Assembly: GCF_009932555.1 (NCBI RefSeq)
Contig: NZ_BLJO01000002.1
Coordinates: 297,975-361,974 of the forward strand
Origin: Steroidobacter agaridevorans
GTDB lineage: Bacteria > Pseudomonadota > Gammaproteobacteria > Steroidobacterales > Steroidobacteraceae
DNA length: 64,000 nucleotides
Reading direction: 5' to 3'
How positions within the stretch are numbered: the first letter of the stretch is position 1; every line of letters starts with the position of its first letter. The translations under genes and the position numbers were made by a program. The notes beneath the pieces were generated by a model. It was not told the origin of the DNA. It made no database searches and worked only from the letters and a program-made list of their open reading frames with translations. Positions 8,096 to 16,291 of this stretch are shown here, in pieces.

Positions 8096-9880
8096 CTAAT
8101 GGTTGTGTCGGGGAGGCACCCGGCCGATGTGCTGAAATTGCGTTGCCATCTCCAGGCAGGCCCCCGTTTCCAACGAGCCGACATGAGCGCGATAGAGCGC
8201 TTCCCAAGGCGTATGGCTGGGCGCTGGCTTTGGCGCCGCCGTGGATTGTCGAGCGGCAATCTCCGCCTGCGACACCAGTGCGTCGCAACGGCCGGTATTC
8301 AGATCGATTCGGATGCGATCGCCCGTGCGTAGCCACGACAGGCCGCCACCGGCCGCGCTCTCGGGGGAAGCGTGCACGATCGACGGGCTGTCGGAGGTGC
8401 CTGACTGTCGGCCGTCTCCGATCGTGGGAAGGCTGGCAATACCGCGCTTGAGCAATGCATCGGGCGGCTGCATGTTGACCACTTCGGCCGATCCGGGCCA
8501 ACCGACGGGGCCGGCGCCGCGCATGACCAGAATGCACTGCTCATCGATCTGAAGCGCCGGATCGTTGATACGGCGGTGATAGTCCTCGCCGCCATCGAAG
8601 ACGATGGCTCGGCCTTCGAACACGCCTTCCTGGCCGGGCCGCTCGAGGTAGCGCCGCCGGAACTGCGGGGAGATGACACTCACTTTCATGAGCGCAAAAT
8701 CGAACAGGTTGCCGCTGAGCGGAAGCAGCCCCGCGTTGAGTTTGAGCGGCTGGTCGTAGGGTCGAATGACCGCCCGGTCACGTGCTTCGCAACCTTCCAG
8801 GTTGGCGGCGAGAGACTGACCGTTCACTGTCAGCCGGTCGATGTGCAGCTTTCCTGCTCGTGCCAACTCCCACATCACCGCAGGCACACCTCCGGCTCTG
8901 AAGAAGCGCTCGCCCAGGAACTCACCGGCGGGTTGCATGTTGACGAGCAGGGGGATCGCATATCCCGTATCTCGCCAGTCCTGGGTCGCGATTTCGACGC
9001 CGGCGTGGCGCGCCATTGCGGCGATGTGAGGTTGTGCATTGGTGGAGCCGCCGATCGCGCTGGTCACTGCGATTGCATCCAGAAATGCCTCTCGTGTCAG
9101 GACCGCGGAGGGTCTGAGATCTTCATGAACCATGTCGACGATTCGGCGGCCTGTCTCGTATGCATATTGCGCGCGTTCGCGATACACGGCAGGGATGGCC
9201 GCGCAACCAGGCAATGAGAGACCGAGGGCTTCGGCAACGGCGTTCATCGTCGAAGCAGTACCCATGGTGTTGCAGTGGCCGAGTGAGCTTGCAGACGCGA
9301 CTGCGGCGTCGAGGAACTGTTCCTCGTCGATCTCGCCGGCGGCAAGCCGCTTGCGACTTTTCCAGATCACCGCCCCGGACCCAACCGTCTCGCCTTCGAA
9401 GTGGCCATCCAGCATGGGCCCGCCCGATAACACGATGGCCGGCAGATCGACCGTGGCGGCTGCCATGATGCCGCTCGGCGTCGTCTTGTCGCAGCCGGTC
9501 GTGAGCACGACGCCATCGAGCGGGTAGCCATACAGAATCTCCACCAGCCCCAGATAGGCGAGGTTGCGATCGAGCGCGGCCGTCGGACGGCGGCAATTCT
9601 CGAAGATCGGGTGCACCGGGAATTCCATGGCAATGCCGCCCGCGTCACGAATTCCTTCACGCACGCGTCGCGTGAGCTCGAGATGAATGCGATTGCAAGG
9701 CGTCAGATCGCCGCCGGTCTGAGCGATGCCGATGATGGGTCGACCCGAACGCAGCTCCCGAGGCGTCAATCCATAATTCATGAAGCGTTCGAGATAGACG
9801 GCCGTCATATCGCTGCGCTCGCTGTTGGCGAACCAGTCCTGAGACCGAAGAGGCTTCGAGCGCGTCGTTCTGTTTTTCAT
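8096..9880 (-). CDS. IlvD/EDD-family dehydratase, probably acting on a sugar acid
   Basis: A 594-residue iron-sulfur dehydratase that removes water from an aldonic acid to give a 2-keto-3-deoxy acid. Seen in the sequence are TGGDLTPCN, the TGCDKTTPSGIMAA cysteine motif and GHCNTMGTASTMNA with the third cysteine. This is the pattern of the arabonate/xylonate dehydratase branch rather than that of a lone IlvD in a branched-chain amino acid operon. The long frame begins at 10339, but the ATG at 9880 gives the expected N-terminus and lies 4 bp from operator copy 5. The setting among SDR, GntR and Glc genes supports a catabolic pentonate or hexonate role. Confidence 0.88.
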   Translation of the reverse strand: MKNRTTRSKPLRSQDWFANSERSDMTAVYLERFMNYGLTPRELRSGRPIIGIAQTGGDLTPCNRIHLELTRRVREGIRDAGGIAMEFPVHPIFENCRRPTAALDRNLAYLGLVEILYGYPLDGVVLTTGCDKTTPSGIMAAATVDLPAIVLSGGPMLDGHFEGETVGSGAVIWKSRKRLAAGEIDEEQFLDAAVASASSLGHCNTMGTASTMNAVAEALGLSLPGCAAIPAVYRERAQYAYETGRRIVDMVHEDLRPSAVLTREAFLDAIAVTSAIGGSTNAQPHIAAMARHAGVEIATQDWRDTGYAIPLLVNMQPAGEFLGERFFRAGGVPAVMWELARAGKLHIDRLTVNGQSLAANLEGCEARDRAVIRPYDQPLKLNAGLLPLSGNLFDFALMKVSVISPQFRRRYLERPGQEGVFEGRAIVFDGGEDYHRRINDPALQIDEQCILVMRGAGPVGWPGSAEVVNMQPPDALLKRGIASLPTIGDGRQSGTSDSPSIVHASPESAAGGGLSWLRTGDRIRIDLNTGRCDALVSQAEIAARQSTAAPKPAPSHTPWEALYRAHVGSLETGACLEMATQFQHIGRVPPRHNH

Positions 9881-9883
9881 AGT

Positions 9884-9898
9884 TGAATAAAATATGCA
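9884..9898. promoter_or_regulatory. Operator copy 5, at the dehydratase start
   Basis: TGAAT-AAAAT-ATGCA. It differs from copy 1 by a single base in the right half. It is so close to the ATG at 9880 that binding would cover the ribosome-binding region or the start of the transcript. Confidence 0.55.
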
Positions 9899-9941
9899 GT
9901 AGTGCCGTTGCGTCTGCGTGTAACGGCGTTCCCTTGGGACC

Positions 9942-11339
9942 TCAGTTTCGTGCTTGCAGAGGTGTGACGCGCTCGAGCAACTTGAACGCATACAGCATGA
10001 CGCGGCCTCGGCTATCGCGCCGCGTGGGTCCATTGATCTCCGGCAGCCCCAGCGCGGGCAGGGCTGTGATCGCCGTGTCGTCGCCTTGTCCCGGATGCAG
10101 GGCCACCCAATAGAGGATTTTGGGCAGATCGGCAGGCGGTATCGACTGTCGCAGCCGACCGAGCACGACGGCCGGTAAGAAACGTTCGATGTCGGCCATC
10201 TGCAAGAGATCGGGCACCGCGGCGACAAAGAGGAGATTGCGAGCTCGTTGCACGGGATCCTCGACTTGGGCCGGCGTCCAGCCGAGCAGGGCAGTGCGAA
10301 TTTCATCCAGGCGAGCGAGGGTGTATGGATCCGGCTCATCGCTCAGCGCCGCGATCGGCGCGACGATGCCGTCGTCCGGTGGCAGGCGCTCGAAGGCGAT
10401 CTCGGCAAAGTCAGCTTCTGTGACCTCGCGCCAGGACTTCGGCGCCGAACCTTCCGTGAGGTAGTGGTCTGGCTCTCGCACCGGATCGGCCATCTCCGCC
10501 CGCACCTCCGAGGGCTGGACGATGATTCGATCTTGGAGTTCGGCGGCGACACCCACGCTCAGCCACACGCCGAGCACGACCAGGATCCACGGCTTGCCCT
10601 CGGCCGATGCAGAGTGACTGGGCTCCCAGCGAAACATTTTTACTGCGGCGAGGAGGCCAGCAAGGCCGATGAGGAGCAGCGCCACCAAGTCGAACGACAC
10701 CGTATCGAGCGGCTGCCCGCCGAACGTTGCCTGCAACGACTGCACGGCGTACCGACCAGGAAAAAGTGCGGAGACGTGTTGCGCCCAGCCCGGCAGGCTC
10801 GATAGCGGCAGGGCGACCCCACCGACGATCAACATTGGCAGGAACACGCATTGGCCCAGGGCCTGCACGGCTGGGACGCTGTCACTGAGCATCGCGATCA
10901 CGAGCCCGACACCCATCAAGGCGAAGGCCGCGAAAGTGAAGGCGAGCAGCAAGCTCAACGATGACTCAGGCAGGCTCGCGCCGATTGCGCATGCCAGGGC
11001 GAGTTGAATGAGCCCAGCGGTGAGCAACAGCAAATAGCGAACGGTCAGCAGGCTGACCAGAAACGCCCAGCTCGGCGTCGGCGCCAGCCGATACCGTCGC
11101 CACACTCCTCGCTCACGCTCGCTCACCAGTGTCGTTGGCAGGCCGAAGCACGCGCCGCCGAGCAAGGTGATGGTCAGGATCTCGCCCATGTGCCGCATCA
11201 GCGGCGGTTGCTCATGGCGATAGATGGCCCAGAAGGCGAAAAGAAACAACAGCGGGAACAGATAGCCGTAGATCAGCGCCATCGGGTTGCGGAAATTGAG
11301 CTTCACGCTGATCAGGAGATGGCGCAGCAAGCCCGTCAT
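9942..11339 (-). CDS. ABC-2 type transporter permease with a long extra C-terminal domain
   Basis: A 465-residue membrane protein, partner of the ATPase at 11336-12244 (ATGA overlap). Residues 1-255 hold about six membrane helices and the ABC-2 pattern, including the cytoplasmic LVSERERGVWRRYRLAP loop and the VGGVALPLSSLPGW segment. After a further hydrophobic stretch near residue 280, about 185 residues form a soluble region rich in charged residues and prolines, which is not part of the usual 250-residue ABC-2 permease. I do not recognise this extension. Whether it faces the cytoplasm or periplasm depends on the last helix. It is the last gene of the operon starting at 14869. Confidence 0.85.
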   Translation of the reverse strand: MTGLLRHLLISVKLNFRNPMALIYGYLFPLLFLFAFWAIYRHEQPPLMRHMGEILTITLLGGACFGLPTTLVSERERGVWRRYRLAPTPSWAFLVSLLTVRYLLLLTAGLIQLALACAIGASLPESSLSLLLAFTFAAFALMGVGLVIAMLSDSVPAVQALGQCVFLPMLIVGGVALPLSSLPGWAQHVSALFPGRYAVQSLQATFGGQPLDTVSFDLVALLLIGLAGLLAAVKMFRWEPSHSASAEGKPWILVVLGVWLSVGVAAELQDRIIVQPSEVRAEMADPVREPDHYLTEGSAPKSWREVTEADFAEIAFERLPPDDGIVAPIAALSDEPDPYTLARLDEIRTALLGWTPAQVEDPVQRARNLLFVAAVPDLLQMADIERFLPAVVLGRLRQSIPPADLPKILYWVALHPGQGDDTAITALPALGLPEINGPTRRDSRGRVMLYAFKLLERVTPLQARN

Positions 11340-12244
11340 ATGCCCGAGCTCGCGGCAGTCAACTCGAGGATGACGTCTTCCAGGGTGGCCCGCTCGCCCC
11401 GTAAGGAGACGATGCTGATCCGCTGCGCGTCGAGCGCAGCTACGAGCTCAGCCAGAGCAGCATTGACTTGGGTAGTCGCAAACCGAATGCCACTGCCGTC
11501 AAGGACGAGTTCAGTCGCGTGTGCGAGGCGCGGCAGGCGATCGAGAGGTGCACTGGTCTGCACGGAGATCATCGTGGTGTCGCGAGCGCGGGCGATCAGT
11601 TCGGTTGGCTTGCCCGCGGCGATGATGCGGCCCCGCGCCAGCACTGCCATGCGATCGCAGAGCCGCTCCGCTTCCTCCATATCGTGCGTGGCCAAGAGCA
11701 CGGCACGTCCCTCGGATTTCATCTGACGGATATGCGTGTGGAACTCTCGACGCATTCGAGGATCCAGGCCTGCCGTCGGTTCATCGAGAACGATCACCTG
11801 TGGATCGTTGACGAATGCCAGGGCTAGCGCGAGTCGCTGCTTCTGACCTCCCGAGAGCGTATCGAAGCTTGCATGGGCAAAGTCCCGCAGGCCAAACCGG
11901 TCGAGCAGGGTGCCCAGATCGACTCGCCGATCGTAGAGGTCGGCGAACAAGCGGAGCGCCTCGCAGGAGGTGATCTTGTCCTGCAACCCCGTCGATTGCA
12001 GCGCTGCGCCGATGTGCGCCTTCGCCACCTGGGGATGGCGGCGTGCATCGATGCCGCAGACTTCGATTTCGCCGGCATCGGGCTGGATGAGGCCGATCAG
12101 GGATTCGAGCGTCGAGGTCTTGCCGGCGCCGTTCGGGCCGAGCAAGCCAAAGATCTCGCCGGCCGCGATCTCGAAGCTCACGTCGCACGCGGCTTGGATC
12201 GAGCCGTAACGTTTAGAAAGATTCCTGACAGCAAGCTTGGGCAT
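11336..12244 (-). CDS. ABC transporter ATP-binding protein (exporter type)
   Basis: A 302-residue ATPase of the CcmA/NatA/drug-export class. Walker A is GPNGAGKTS (about residues 35-43), the signature is LSGGQKQRLALA, and Walker B is VIVLDEPTAGLDP followed by the H-loop ATHDMEE. A 70-residue C-terminal tail follows, as in antibiotic and Nod-factor exporters. The ATG at 12244 lies 3 bp after the stop of the cytochrome-containing protein, and the gene overlaps its permease by 4 bp. The three genes therefore form one operon. Confidence 0.92.
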   Translation of the reverse strand: MPKLAVRNLSKRYGSIQAACDVSFEIAAGEIFGLLGPNGAGKTSTLESLIGLIQPDAGEIEVCGIDARRHPQVAKAHIGAALQSTGLQDKITSCEALRLFADLYDRRVDLGTLLDRFGLRDFAHASFDTLSGGQKQRLALALAFVNDPQVIVLDEPTAGLDPRMRREFHTHIRQMKSEGRAVLLATHDMEEAERLCDRMAVLARGRIIAAGKPTELIARARDTTMISVQTSAPLDRLPRLAHATELVLDGSGIRFATTQVNAALAELVAALDAQRISIVSLRGERATLEDVILELTAASSGI

Positions 12245-12247
12245 GTC

Positions 12248-14869
12248 TCAGCGTTTACGGCGCACCAGCTCATCATCGCTCCACGGCGTCGTGCGATGAG
12301 CGTAGGCCGCCCGCGTCTCCTTCACTGCGGACGGGGAAACCGGCGTACCCGTATTGCTCCAGGACTGGCGAATGAAGGTCAACACCGAGGCGACTTCCTC
12401 ATCCGACATCGCCGCGCCGAGCGGAGGCATGACACCCAACCGACCTTCCTTACCGTTGATGAGGATGCGGATGATCGCATCGCCGTCAGCGTTGGCGTAG
12501 GGGGAGCCCACCAACTTCGCGCCGACAGGTGGCGAGCCCTCTCCTTGCGCGAGGTGGCAGCCCACGCAAGTGTTGGCATAGACCTGCTTGCCAGCTACGA
12601 ACAGTTTTTCTTCCGCCGGTGTGCGTGAGGCGAGGCGAGGCGCTGGTTTGCCAGGCCACGTGACCAAAGCGACCAGCGACTTTGCGGCATCGGCGAGCGC
12701 CCCTGAAGCGCTGGCCAGTTTGATGAGAGCGGCTGGCTCAGTCGGCAGCTGCAATCCTGCCGTGACAGTGCGACGACGGCCCATGCCTGGAATACCACTG
12801 CCGGCGCGACCGCCGGCGACGGCGCGGCCGACATCGCTGGCCGCGCCGCCTTGCACGCCCAGTGCAACACCGTTGAGCAAAGCGATGCGGAGAGGCTCGG
12901 GCTGCCGAGCGTCGGTCGCCATCGCCAGTGTGGCTTGGATGCCAGCGAGATCGCCACTATGGCCCGTCGCTCCCGCAAGGACTGAGATCGCATCCAAGTT
13001 GAATGGCGCCTGGCGGGTCAATTCCGTCAAGGCTTCGTTTTCCTGGCCGTGCAGGCCGCTCACCGCGATATCGACCAGGATCGGGTCGGAACCGTACTTG
13101 CGTAGCATCGCGATGATCGGTTTGAGCCGTTCGTTCCTTGGCAGCTCTCCCAGCGTGGCTGTGAGCTGGCGACGGACAAATCCATTGCCGTCATCGATTT
13201 TCTCGAGCACTGCTGTGCGGATGGAGGGATTGCTCAGCCAGCGCTCGGAAAGTCGGATCGCGGCCGCGCGAACATCAGGCGAGCGGTCATCCAACGCTTT
13301 GCTTACGCTCGCGGCTTCGAGCACGCCGAGGCCATCGAGCGTCCACAGCGCCTGGAGCCGTGTGTAGGGCGCCGGCGACTCTGCCGCCATCGTCGTGAGT
13401 GCGGGCGCGATCGACTTGTCACCGCGCTGAATCAGCAGCTGCTGCGTGGTGTCTCGCCACCAGCCGTTCGCATGAGTCAAATGCTTTACCAGCTGCGCGG
13501 ACGTTTGTTTACTCATACGCGGCTCGTCATCGAACGACATGCCCTCGTGGACCACGCGGTAAATGCGCCCATAGTTGATGCCCTTTGCAAGGCCGCGCCG
13601 GGCGTTATAACTGCGCAAATAATCGGTCTGAATAGGCCCGTCCTGCGAGATGCCACGATACATGTCGACGACATATATCGCGCCATCCCAGCCGCCGACG
13701 ACTTGCACAGGACGGAAACGCACGTCGGTCGAGGCGAGGAATTCGCCTTTGGGGTAATAGTCGCTCGCGCTGAGCTCGCCGTTGTCATTTTTCAGTTTCA
13801 GCAGATGAACGATGTTGGTGGGACCGTCCACGACAAAGGGTTGGTTGCGAATTTCTTCCGGCAGCCGGTTTCCTCGGTAGATCAAGGGCGAGGAGACGCC
13901 GCCGTAGTACGTGGATGAACCGTCCTCTCGAAAGATCTCGGCACGATAACCACGGTTGACGCCGCGAGTCGGATGCACCGGCCAGATCAAGGTGTCCTCC
14001 TGCTTCACCAGGGATTCGTACAGCCCCCGAGTTCGCACGGCATTCGGATTGCGAACGTAGTACCTGGCCGCCACGTAATCGACGAAGAGGGGATCGGTGT
14101 TGACGTTACGATAAATGCGCCCGCCATTGTCTTGAGTCACGCCCCATTGGCCCCGTGACAGCGTCGGAACGATCCGCAGCTTGCCGTCCTCGAGCTCCAG
14201 ATTGTAGGTGTGCTCGGAGACGACCAAGGTGTTGTCCATGCCCCAGTAGAGTCCGTTGGCGCCGTGCTCGACGACTCCTTGAGTCGAGAAATGGGCGTCG
14301 ATGAGCTCCTTGGTATCGGCGCGCAGGTCGCCATTGGTATCGCACGCCTTCCAGAGATTGGGAGGTTCGCCAATGAGGGCGCAGTTGTTATCGAGCACCT
14401 TCATGGCACGCGGCATGATGAGCTTGTCCATGAAGACGGTGCGCTTGTCGAACACGCGGTCATCGTTCGAGTCTTCCAGGATGACCACCTCATTGATCGG
14501 CTCGAATGAGTTGTCCATGCGCTCGTTGATGGAGAAGGCGTGCAGTTCCACCACCCAGGCGCGACCGTCGCTGTCGAACTCCAATAGGATCGGATCGCGA
14601 GTGAGCGGCTCGGCGGCGACCAGTTCCAGGCGGTAACCGGGCGCCATGTGGAAGGTCTTGATTGCCTCTTCCGGGGGCAGCGGTGGCGATACCTCGGGCT
14701 CGTCTTTCGTCACCGGCGCCGGCCACGGCCGATTGGCGACGGACGTGAGTGGTTTGGCGCCGGCCGTTTGCACGATGGCCATGAAAAGCACGATCAGGGC
14801 CGCGGCAGTGACCGCCGCCCACAGGGCAGCGCCAGTAATCCCCGCCCAAATTCCAGGTCGTGGCTGCAT
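12248..14869 (-). CDS. Membrane-anchored dehydrogenase-like protein with HEAT-like repeats and cytochrome c domain (PVC-type)
   Basis: 873 residues. One N-terminal membrane helix (about 9-31) anchors a periplasmic protein. Residues about 65-430 resemble the beta-propeller of PVC-type membrane-bound dehydrogenases (GYRLELVAAEPL, WVVELHAF, DGAIYVVDMYRG). Residues 430-690 look like helical HEAT-type repeats, followed by a glycine-rich insert. The C-terminus is a cytochrome c domain with heme motif CVGCH at 768-772 and a likely Met ligand in GVMPPLG. The start at 14869 follows GGGGGAC, and operator copy 6 lies 45 bp upstream. It probably oxidises a sugar or related compound and passes electrons to the respiratory chain. 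The substrate is unknown. Confidence 0.85.
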   Translation of the reverse strand: MQPRPGIWAGITGAALWAAVTAAALIVLFMAIVQTAGAKPLTSVANRPWPAPVTKDEPEVSPPLPPEEAIKTFHMAPGYRLELVAAEPLTRDPILLEFDSDGRAWVVELHAFSINERMDNSFEPINEVVILEDSNDDRVFDKRTVFMDKLIMPRAMKVLDNNCALIGEPPNLWKACDTNGDLRADTKELIDAHFSTQGVVEHGANGLYWGMDNTLVVSEHTYNLELEDGKLRIVPTLSRGQWGVTQDNGGRIYRNVNTDPLFVDYVAARYYVRNPNAVRTRGLYESLVKQEDTLIWPVHPTRGVNRGYRAEIFREDGSSTYYGGVSSPLIYRGNRLPEEIRNQPFVVDGPTNIVHLLKLKNDNGELSASDYYPKGEFLASTDVRFRPVQVVGGWDGAIYVVDMYRGISQDGPIQTDYLRSYNARRGLAKGINYGRIYRVVHEGMSFDDEPRMSKQTSAQLVKHLTHANGWWRDTTQQLLIQRGDKSIAPALTTMAAESPAPYTRLQALWTLDGLGVLEAASVSKALDDRSPDVRAAAIRLSERWLSNPSIRTAVLEKIDDGNGFVRRQLTATLGELPRNERLKPIIAMLRKYGSDPILVDIAVSGLHGQENEALTELTRQAPFNLDAISVLAGATGHSGDLAGIQATLAMATDARQPEPLRIALLNGVALGVQGGAASDVGRAVAGGRAGSGIPGMGRRRTVTAGLQLPTEPAALIKLASASGALADAAKSLVALVTWPGKPAPRLASRTPAEEKLFVAGKQVYANTCVGCHLAQGEGSPPVGAKLVGSPYANADGDAIIRILINGKEGRLGVMPPLGAAMSDEEVASVLTFIRQSWSNTGTPVSPSAVKETRAAYAHRTTPWSDDELVRRKR

Positions 14870-14913
14870 GTTCAAGGAAGTCCCCCGGCCGCGTGCGAAG
14901 CTTGAATGATATC

Positions 14914-14928
14914 TGTATTCTATATACA
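14914..14928. promoter_or_regulatory. Operator copy 6, between divergent dehydrogenase and DedA genes
   Basis: TGTAT-TCTAT-ATACA, the most symmetric copy with perfect 5-bp half-sites. It lies between the divergent starts at 14869 and 14951 and could act on both. Confidence 0.65.
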
Positions 14929-14950
14929 CCTGACCGGGCGAGGAGGTCGA

Positions 14951-15598
14951 GTGTTGAAAATTGCTTTCGCAGGCACTCTCACTGCGGCCATCTTCCTGCT
15001 GCTATTTGCACTCGCCTGCTGGTTACGGATCGACGTGTTGATCGACACCGCGTGGCTTGCCGATCTCGATTCGACCATCGCCGCCGTTGCCTGTGTGGCT
15101 CTGCTGATAGCAGATGCGGTGTTGCCAGCCCCTTCGAGTCTCCTGCTCATTGCACTCGGTGCGCTGCTCGGCAAGGTATTGGGTGCAGCGGCGGGCTTCT
15201 TTGGAACCATGGGCGGCGCGGCGCTGGCGTTCTGGATTGGACGGAAAGGGTCCGTCCTGTTTGCGCGGATCGGCGGCAACGCGACCTCAGCGCAGCTGCA
15301 AAGCTACTTGAACCGATTCGGCGTGGTTACGGTCATCGCCACGCGACCCATTCCAGTGGTTGCGGAAACGGTCGCAGTACTGGCGGGCGCTTCCGGTATG
15401 GAGTGGGGCAGATTTCTGCTGGGTGCGGCTCTCGGCAATTTTCCCATCGCGATCGTCTACAGCATCCTCGGCTCATCCGCCGCCACGAATCGGATGCTGC
15501 TAGTCGCGCTCATCGCGATCATCGGCATCGCGACTGCATTGAGTCTGTTCCGGTCTCGACTGAAAGAGGCAGGGAAGGTCGAAGCTCGGCTTCCATGA
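14951..15598 (+). CDS. DedA/TVP38-type (VTT domain) inner-membrane protein
   Basis: A 215-residue polytopic membrane protein with a VTT/SNARE-associated core. The F-x-G-x-x-G-region (GFFGTMGGAALAFWIGRKGS) and the TRPIPVVAETVAVLAG segment match the conserved reentrant loops of the family. The GTG at 14951 is preceded by AGGAGG at 14941-14946, a strong site. The alternative at 14906 would overlap operator copy 6. Relatives act as lipid scramblases or envelope-homeostasis proteins. Its divergent pairing with the dehydrogenase operon suggests co-regulation. Confidence 0.82.
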   Translation: MLKIAFAGTLTAAIFLLLFALACWLRIDVLIDTAWLADLDSTIAAVACVALLIADAVLPAPSSLLLIALGALLGKVLGAAAGFFGTMGGAALAFWIGRKGSVLFARIGGNATSAQLQSYLNRFGVVTVIATRPIPVVAETVAVLAGASGMEWGRFLLGAALGNFPIAIVYSILGSSAATNRMLLVALIAIIGIATALSLFRSRLKEAGKVEARLP

Positions 15599-15707
15599 CG
15601 GCGAGCAGTCTGGCTCCTCCGGCCAATGGATTTGGCGCTGCGCCGATCCACACAATGTCTCCATTGCCTGCGGGCTCATCGACAACTGCATTGGAGATCG
15701 TCCCGAC

Positions 15708-16031
15708 ATGAAACTACTTCTCTCGACCCTATCGTTGGCAATCGCATTGACGGTCACTGCTTACGCTGAGTCACGTCTCACGAGTGGTGGAATAATTCGC
15801 ATCACCTCAAGTTCGATCGAGGGCGGTTGGCATAGCGGCCGTCTGCATCAAGACGCGCGCAGGTGCTGGATGGTCAAGCTCGACAAACCCACCAAAGACC
15901 ATTACACGATGCTGTCGTTGCTGGTGGTGGAACGGCTTCAACTCGCGAATGGCTCGGCCTGGAACGATGTAGCCGTGAAGCCGATTCTGCAGGATTCTCC
16001 GGCCGTGTGCCGTGAGTACGGCAGTGACTGA
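15708..16031 (+). CDS. Small secreted protein, unknown
   Basis: 107 residues with a clear signal peptide (KLLLSTLSLAIALTVTAYA) and a mature region of about 87 residues containing two cysteines (RRCWMV and AVCREYG) that could form a disulfide in the periplasm. I do not recognise a domain. It follows the DedA gene by 109 bp on the same strand. Confidence 0.55.
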   Translation: MKLLLSTLSLAIALTVTAYAESRLTSGGIIRITSSSIEGGWHSGRLHQDARRCWMVKLDKPTKDHYTMLSLLVVERLQLANGSAWNDVAVKPILQDSPAVCREYGSD

Positions 16032-16291
16032 AGTTTTTGCCGCCGGTGAATCGAATCCGTCGCTTGCACGGCGAACGTCGAATGGACTTGACGATCATCA
16101 ACGTCGATCAAGGGGCCAGAGGTGCTGGCGGTTCAGTCGTTCGCTGAAGCCACAGGTGTACGGCAAGGCTTCGGAAGCTCATACGAGCTGCATCTTTGAG
16201 ATTACATAATATGCATTATGCGCCCTTGAGAGGTAGCAATTCGGGGTCGACCTCAGTCGCTTGCCGGCTTCCGGGAAAGGCTTTGGTGGCG

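Noticed and set aside
16201-16215. ATTAC-ATAAT-ATGCA, resembling the right half of operator copy 5
   Set aside because: It lies downstream of two genes rather than ahead of a start, and the left half does not match. Probably chance or a decayed copy.
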